A stretch of DNA of 64,000 nt from Cocos nucifera (taxonomy: Eukaryota; Streptophyta; Magnoliopsida; Arecales; Arecaceae). The stretch lies in NCBI GenBank assembly GCA_006176705.1, contig QRFJ01000083.1, forward strand, positions 1,364,001-1,428,000, in the 5' to 3' direction. Position 1 is the stretch's first letter. Every line of letters starts with the position of its first letter. The translations under genes were made by a program, and so were the position numbers. A model generated the notes under the pieces. The model did no database searches. It was not told the origin of the DNA and saw only the letters and a program-made list of their open reading frames with translations. Below, piece after piece: positions 57,365 to 64,000 of the stretch.

Positions 57365-60071
57365 TTCGTGAATTACGTTTCGGATAATTTTAACCTGTTA
57401 ATTCTAAGAAGAATCTTCAGATTTTTTATTATATAAAACACACACATGCATGTACATACCTTTTATAACGTACATGTTCATTTGTATGTATGTATATGTG
57501 CATGTAAAAAGATTATGTTCTCTAACTACAGTTAGCTGGTTTAGAACAATGTTTCTTCATTTGTTTTTGTTTTAATATTTGAGCGAATTAGTTGAACACT
57601 TTAATTTGCTTAGTATGCAAGAGATTGGGATCAAATGCGGACAACACTACAAATTAGATCGCCTCCTACATTCTAGTGCATGCACGTAAAAAGATATTTT
57701 GCTTTTTGATATATTCATATTGAATTTTGTATGAGTGTTGTGTCTTTAAAAAGAAAAAAAAAAGGGCAACTGGTTTTGGTCCAGGGGCAAAGGCCAAGCC
57801 CATCCAAGATATAGCGCTAGACCGTCTCAAGCCTTCTCCAGCCTCATCGAGGGTAGGGCCTGCTCATAGTTCGCATCCACATCAATGTAGAGAAATACTT
57901 TGTACACCACACCTAGTATGAAAAAAATGGCACCATTCCTTTTGATTGGCTCATGTAACCACCACTTTAAAATGTGCATTAAATTTCATAGTTCTATATT
58001 TTCATTTAAAATTTTGAATGATAAAAATATCCTCCTATTCTGAAAATGTTATGACTTAAATTTTTAATGACAAAAATGTCTTTATCTTTTTATGACATTC
58101 TATTTGTAGGAAGTCATAACATGACCTCAGGATATCATAATACAGCCACAGGATGTCATAATTTTTGCTGAACAAAAGAATATTTTCGTCATGGTGCCTG
58201 TGTGATCCAATCATATGGCATGATGCATTGTTATTATACTGCATGCAGTATATAAAAAATTACTGAGATGCATGATTTTTAGCATGCAGTGTATAAAAAA
58301 TTACTAACGTGTGTGACCATTAGCACAAGAGCTTGACGCAGAGCGAAAGCTAAGCCCATTGCCACCTTTAGCGCTCAAGCACAGGTAGAACGGACGAAAT
58401 TACTTTGCTTATCATCTTCTTTTTTATGAGATTTTTCATAATTTTAAGCTGAATGATGGATCTTTCTCAAAATGCCTTTATTTTTTTTAAAAAAAATTAC
58501 TTAGTTTGGACTGCTTGGTTATAATTATAATTCATATTCTCGTGAAGCCAGTGGAAACAAGAGCATTTTGAGTTTCAGATTTTGCTGAATTCTATTAGAT
58601 TATTTTTCTTTTCGTATATTATCATCATCCATAAACAAGGTGGATAAAAGCTGGTTTTCTGTCCTGGAGAATTGAGTTTATATATCTACTCTTGTGGAAT
58701 ATAGGAACTTGGAGATTACTATTTTAATCATATAAATTTCTCCTTACAACTTTTAACAGAACCTAAAAATTGTTGAAGATCTTTTAGCGGAAGATAAACC
58801 AAAAAAGAGGTTAATATTCTCCGACATCATAAGTATAGCCGATTATGGGCTGGATTTGGGTACAGAAAATCTCAAATGTTAAACAGCCTAAGCCCGAAGC
58901 CCGACTAAAGATGAATGTGGTTTAGGCCTGAGGTCCGGCCCATGATCCAACCAGTCCCGCATGCTGTCATAAATCAGGCCAATTATCAACGGGTTTAATA
59001 GCAGATTCAGTCATTCAAGTTTCGCCTCACCCTACGATATAAGGTCCATAGACTACCAAAAGAAAAAAGGAAAAAAAAAAAAAAAAGATAAGATCTAGAA
59101 TGGTATACTCCAATGATCATTGGAGAAATATTAAAAAATCCCTCTCTCTGAGGTCATTTATGTCACACTCACCGGCGGCGCCGAACGAAGCCGTCTTGAG
59201 ACCGGACCATGGGCCCCGGGCTTCCGCTTTCGCTCGGGCTCACGTGGGTGGCCTATTCCCCCAAGTGGCCGGTAGATTTGACACGGTTCAAAGCACATGG
59301 ACCTTTAGTCCTTTTCTTTGGGTACATATGGACCTTTGCCCTTAGGGATCGAGCGGACTCTCCTTCCCAATAATTGGAGACACAACGCCAGATCTGGACG
59401 CAAGCTCTTATTGATCATGAGACTCGTTAAATTAATTTGGGAGGAAAAACCGTTAATACTTTTCTTTGTGCTGTTCAATTTTATGTACGACCATAGCTTC
59501 CAGTGAGAAACAAACATAAAAAAAAGTAAGGAAAGATAGCTTGAGAAAGTGAGTTGAAGATAGGAACAATGAAAATGACATGCAAGAAGGGATCAACCGT
59601 TTGATAAACGATATATCTAGTGACATGAAACGCACTTAGTTATATGGTTATATTGGTTTAGAAATTATAGCTGGTGTTGTAATCCAATATTTCGATGAAA
59701 CAAGTGTCATGATTGTAGGGACTACCGAGCTATCAAAACTATCAGAAATTTCAAAACAATTATATTAATCTCTAGAAACCTGATGCTCAAAAGATACCGT
59801 GTTTTTTTTATATGAAAATATCAAGTTGTTACTTTACTTCCATACACCCCGACCTCCCTTCCACGCCCCGCTCCCCAACCCCAACCACAAAATAAATAAA
59901 TAAAATCAAGAGACATTCATTCGTGGCATTTCAGTTTATTAGCCGTTAGAGGCATCCAAAAAATTCTTGCCAGTTTACGAGTCTCTCCGAGACATCACGC
60001 TTGACGTCCGATTTTGAGCATTGACGATCCATCTTTCGTCGCAGCAAATCCCAATCCCATCTCATGCATCC
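57365..60071. other. Intergenic region after the tRNA gene
   Basis: No gene is recognised. Two 40-45-bp copies around GCATGCAGT(A/G)TATAAAAAAT lie at 58240-58310. A short block at 59160-59280 is GC-richer with a meaningless frame. TAAGCCC/GGGCCC words at 58840-58990 may be another small hAT-like fragment. Confidence 0.4.
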
Positions 60072-60166
60072 ATGCATGACATGGTTGCCCTAGATGGGTG
60101 CTGTATCTTTCATGTCACTGGATGCATGACATGGTTGCCCTAGATGGGTGCTGTATCTTTCATGTC
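60072..60166. repeat. Perfect 50-bp tandem duplication
   Basis: ATGCATGACATGGTTGCCCT begins at 60072 and again at 60122. The copies are identical over about 45-50 bp up to TTTCATGTCA, which suggests a recent duplication. Confidence 0.9.
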
Positions 60167-60364
60167 AAAAGTGATGCACCTTGTTTCGCATGCATCCATC
60201 ATTAAATTGTGCAAAAGGTTACTTTGAGATCTATACGGCTGGATGACCGAAGACGTTCGGATGATTTATTTTGCTTGGAAGCAACCTGTTAAAATATTTG
60301 TTGAAGAAGGAAAAGGAGAAAAGATAAGAGAGAAAAGAGGAAGAAATTTTTTTTTATTATTTAT

Positions 60365-61375
60365 GTTTGAATTTCATCCGATATAACTAAGAGATTATTT
60401 ATACTAGTGCATAGACTCCGTAAATAAAAAATAATAATAATTGATACAGAATCAAGCTAACGAAGAAAAATGATATAAAATAATATTGATAAAAAAAGGA
60501 ATCACATCAATAAAAAAAAAAAATTATGAGTTGTCGTGTGATATCATGTGATCATCTAAAATTATGTTAACACTTTTTTTCAAACTTAAGATGGTATTGT
60601 AGTTGCTAACTTAACTTTAGAAATTAGATCATAAATATACTCAAAAGCTAGCATGATAAATTAAGGTATTTATTGGTGTGACTAATTAGATGATGTGACT
60701 ATGAGATGACATCAAAAGTGATAGCTACAGTAAAGCTGGCACTTAAGAGAAGATAGTAAAGATTTTTATTGATAAAAATATTATAAGAGAGATGATCGAT
60801 GCACAAAAAAAAGATCGCCAAAGGCTTATGATCCTTGTAGACAAAAAAGCTAGAGAAGAGAAAGTTGGTGCTCAAGTCGATGATCCTCGTAGAAAAAAAT
60901 ATCATATAAAAGAAGGTCAGTGCTCCAAGAAAATGCAGTTGAAAGCTAATAATAGATAAAAATTTACCGAGCAATGATAAGAAAAAATAAGCGAAGATCT
61001 GAAGCCAAGGAGAAAAAAGTAGAGAACAGCTAAAAGATTTTCAAATCCTAATCTACTAAAAAATAGTGATCTATATATAGATTCACTAAAGAACGAAAGA
61101 TCTGCAAGAAAACAAAGATTGATAGATCTGCAATAATGGTCATAACAAAGATCAAAGAGATAACAATATTTCAATTTCATTTGATACATCTTAAAGATTA
61201 TTTACACTAATGTACAGCTCTGTAAATAGAAAATAATAATAATTAATATATAGTCAAGCTAACAAAGAAAAATAATATAGAATAATATCAATAAGAAAAA
61301 AAAAAGCTATGAGATTGGATCAATAAAAAAAATATTATGAATTATAATGTGATTCCTAAAATCATGCTTATATAA
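60365..61375. repeat. Two ~200-bp direct repeats 805 bp apart
   Basis: 60365-60570 and 61170-61375 share AATTTCAT(C/T)(C/T)GATA, AGATTATTTA(T/C)ACTA, AAATAATAATAATT, TCAAGCTAAC and TATGA blocks. The interval has no recognised gene. They could be LTRs of a small decayed element, the left one perhaps starting TGTTGAAGAAGG at 60298, but no primer site was found. Confidence 0.55.
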
Positions 61376-62430
61376 CCACCCTCTTATTTCCTCTAAGTAA
61401 TTTTAATGGCAGTGTTTTAAGTAAAAGAGGTTATAATGGTGCTGATTTTATTATTAGAAATACAAGCAGTGCTTTACGGGAGGGAGTGCATTTGTTTGTT
61501 GTTAAGCATTTGGGGGCATACATCATATTATTGAAGGTGATTCAATGATCATGGTTCGATAACTTTTTGCTCAATTTACGCTAAAATTCGTCTCCATCCA
61601 TCATTAATAGATTGTTAGAGGTTGATTGCTTATTTTCCATCATATAATAATAAATATGTACATAGACTAATACTGTAACTAAATAGATAGCAACATATAT
61701 ATGTAGCTAATCGCACAAGAATAAGGTACAACCTTATGGAAGATTTTTTATACACCTGTTTGAAACTCTTGTAAGATTTTCTATACACCTGTTTGGAAGA
61801 TCGTCTCCTCCAATCTTAGATGATGATCATATGTGGTCTCGAACAATTCTTGTTTTTGATCATGCAATTGTCTAATTTGATGTGAAGGTATTGCTGTGGG
61901 TATTAAACTAAGATCGAGTTTAATATTGCCACATATATGTATAAAGGTGGAAATTTATGATCTCATCCAAAAACAATCTACTTTAAAAAATTTTGGATTT
62001 GATATGAGTAGATTTGGATCATGAATTAAACAATCTAGATCTATTTATTAAATAGATCATATTTAGATTTAGATCTTCAGTACATTTAATCTGCTCCAAC
62101 TCATTTAAAAATTAGATCGGATTATGAACTAATTTATTTAACCCATTTAAGATATACTTAATCAGTTTAAAAGCTACTCAACCTATTTTTATCATGTTTA
62201 TCCCTATATGTTTGTCCTGTTTGATCTATTTAACTATTAAAAATTTACTTAAATTATTTAATCTATTTAATCTGATTTAATTCATTAAATAAATAGATTA
62301 TATCGATCAAGTTAGATAATCTATTTAGTAAATATATTAAATTTAGATCTGAAGTTTTGGTATGTTTAATAAATATGTCAAATTTGAATTGATAAATTTT
62401 TTTATCTAATCTATATTCAGTTTGATTATC
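61376..62430. other. AT-rich region, nothing recognised
   Basis: Words related to ATTTAATCTATTTA recur at 62030-62400 in a simple AT-rich context. No gene or defined element. Confidence 0.4.
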
Positions 62431-62431
<1 letters not shown>

Positions 62432-62486
<55 letters not shown>

Positions 62487-62554
62487 GTATGTATATATAT
62501 ATGTATATGTATGTATGTATATATACATATACATACATACATGTATATATCTAT

Positions 62555-62585
<31 letters not shown>

Positions 62586-62590
62586 CCAAT
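62432..62590. repeat. Compound microsatellite (CT)n(AT)n(GTAT)n(ACAT)n
   Basis: A CT run, then AT, then GTAT and its inverse ACAT in series over about 155 bp; the GTAT and ACAT halves can pair. The Tyr/Ile/Met-rich frames on both strands are by-products. Confidence 0.95.
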
Positions 62591-64000
62591 GAGTCCAGTA
62601 ACTCAAAACAAATAGAGGAATTTGACCCACAAATGGAGGAATTCGACCCAAGTAGTCCAGCCCAAAATATTGAATCAAATAGATTAAAACAAAACCTTCA
62701 AAACAATAAGATCAGAGAATGGACCAGAAATACCAGCCTCTATGATTCCAGTCCCCAAAGATCTTATTGGCCCAAACCAACCATACCCGACATGGGCTTT
62801 GAGGAAAAACCCATGCAACAAAACCAGTATTCAGCTCAAGCCATTTATAGGTGGAATATAAATAGACAATTCGAATATATCATTCTTAGTATATTGCAAC
62901 GAGTGATCATTATTGCAATTACTCAAGATCAGGCCACAATAGTGACCTTGATTTCTAGCTTCACAAGCTAACTCAAAGTGATCATGGTTGTAATTACCGA
63001 GGACCAAACCATAATAGTGATCTTGATTTCTGACTTTACAAATCAACTCAAAGGTTCGATGAACTTCCTTCTAACCAATAACAAAAAACACCATATGAAT
63101 ACTGTCAAAATAAACCCTAAAGATCATTCAAAAATCAGGAATAAAACCCCTGATATCAAGCCTTTTTTCTCTCCGCCCCGGAAGGAGAAAGTAGTTAGTA
63201 GAACTTCTAACACCTTAACAAACCACAAGTGAAAAAAACTTCAAGAATTCAAATAGTATAAGGATACGTATGCATTCCTAACTAAGAAAAATAGCAACCA
63301 ATCTTTCTGAAAAAATAAATTTCTTATAGGATTGCCTTCAGTCTTTTCTAAGAAAACCAAACTTAGAAACCAAAAGATCCCATATGAAAATCTTAGCCTA
63401 TGCACCAAACTCAAACAACACTCTTTAGCAGAAGATAATAAGAAAAAAGAAGTTTAAATATACAGCCTGAATAACCTTTTAAAAAAAATAAAATCCAAAA
63501 AAAGAGATCGCCATCTAGGATCTTCAAAAGAAAATAATTTAAACATAATCAAGTAACTTCATCAAACAAATAGATGATCTTAAAATTCCAACTTTTGTTG
63601 AAATTTTCTCTCAAATACAAATCCAAGAATGGAGTGTTGGAATAAATCTACTAATAGATAGTTTTAGACTAAAAACTATCATACTAATTAGCCTAGGTGG
63701 GGATCCAAACTACATTCAAAAGGATCCGATACCCATAAAATTTATCAAAATCAAAGATAAACTAACCACTGCTAATGGTTTAGAACCAAAAACCAATACC
63801 TTTGTCTATAACACTAACATCTGTATGGAAACCCTCTTCATACTTGTCAAAAATTTAAATCAATTAGTTATATCTTTCTTGAATATGATCAAATCTTTAT
63901 ATGTTGAAGATAGGATCACAACTAGGCTTCTAGATCAAGACCTATTCTTCCTACCCACCAAAACACTCTAACCTCTCAAAGATAATTTCGACAACCTGAT
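62590..64000 (+). pseudogene. Endogenous pararetrovirus-like (caulimovirid) remnant, cut by the window edge
   Basis: Three collinear plus-strand pieces resemble parts of caulimovirid polyproteins found in plant genomes. The first (62590-62860) has RSYWPKPTIPDMGFEEKP. The second (about 62900-63230) has a capsid-type stretch (FTNQLKGSMNFLLTNNKK) with a local duplication. The third (open frame 63549-63971) has the layout of the protease region, with LTTANGLEPKTN and LFILVKNLNQLV, but Ser-Leu-Gly where an Asp-Ser/Thr-Gly site would be expected. Stops and frame changes separate the pieces, so nothing functional is left as written. A retrotransposon gag-protease origin is the alternative. Family call is from recalled domain layout. 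Confidence 0.55.
62903..63052 (+). repeat. 75-bp tandem duplication inside the pararetrovirus-like region
   Basis: GTGATCAT begins at 62903 and 62978. The two 75-bp copies differ at about 15-20 positions, and the first carries a stop (TAA) where the second reads a sense codon. The length is a multiple of three. Confidence 0.85.

Noticed and set aside
58240..58310. Two similar 40-bp copies as a MITE pair
   Set aside because: They are direct, not inverted, AT-rich, and lack defined ends.
62406..62678. Tyr/Ile/Met-rich frames across the microsatellite
   Set aside because: Pure dinucleotide and tetranucleotide repeat translation.

Overview
The window is plant nuclear DNA. It has GT-AG spliced genes, Ty3/gypsy, CACTA and hAT elements, a nuclear-type tRNA and an endogenous pararetrovirus remnant. 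A monocot, perhaps a palm, is my best guess; that is an inference from gene and repeat style and is not proven by the sequence.

Layout. (1) 1-6667 is one end of a large CACTA (En/Spm) transposon read on the minus strand: decayed transposase pieces, low-complexity spacers, and a subterminal repeat zone holding a 1.2-kb hairpin. (2) About 9.27-28.24 kb is a Sm-F snRNP core protein gene on the plus strand. Its probable first exon and promoter lie near 9.3-9.44 kb, the four remaining coding exons at 25.4-28.24 kb. If that first exon is right, the ~16-kb intron 1 holds a complete 9.76-kb Tat-type Ty3/gypsy element (11452-21207, minus strand) and a 0.77-kb hAT element. (3) 29458-38218 is an intact 18-exon NADPH-cytochrome P450 reductase gene on the minus strand, tail to tail with Sm-F; one intron holds a ~1-kb non-autonomous LTR element. 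(4) 38.4-52.6 kb is repeat-rich: a decayed solo LTR of the same broad family as the gypsy element, an LTR pair with only 309 bp between the LTRs, a possible organelle-derived block and a decayed hAT transposon. (5) 53598-55844 is an 8-exon AINTEGUMENTA-like/PLETHORA-type AP2 transcription factor gene with a 9-nt micro-exon. (6) 56.4-64 kb has a palindromic MITE, a tRNA-Glu gene, small duplications, microsatellites and, at the right edge, a decayed pararetrovirus-like coding region.

The host genes are unrelated in function: Sm-F acts in the spliceosome, the reductase supplies electrons to P450s at the ER, and the AP2 factor regulates growth and development. They share no operon or pathway. The window's main theme is how many transposons of different classes sit in and between single-copy genes. 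I found no convincing undescribed cellular system. The most unusual points are the Sm-F start codon and giant intron, the LTR elements with very short interiors, the CACTA hairpin, and the sequence changes in the AP2 gene.
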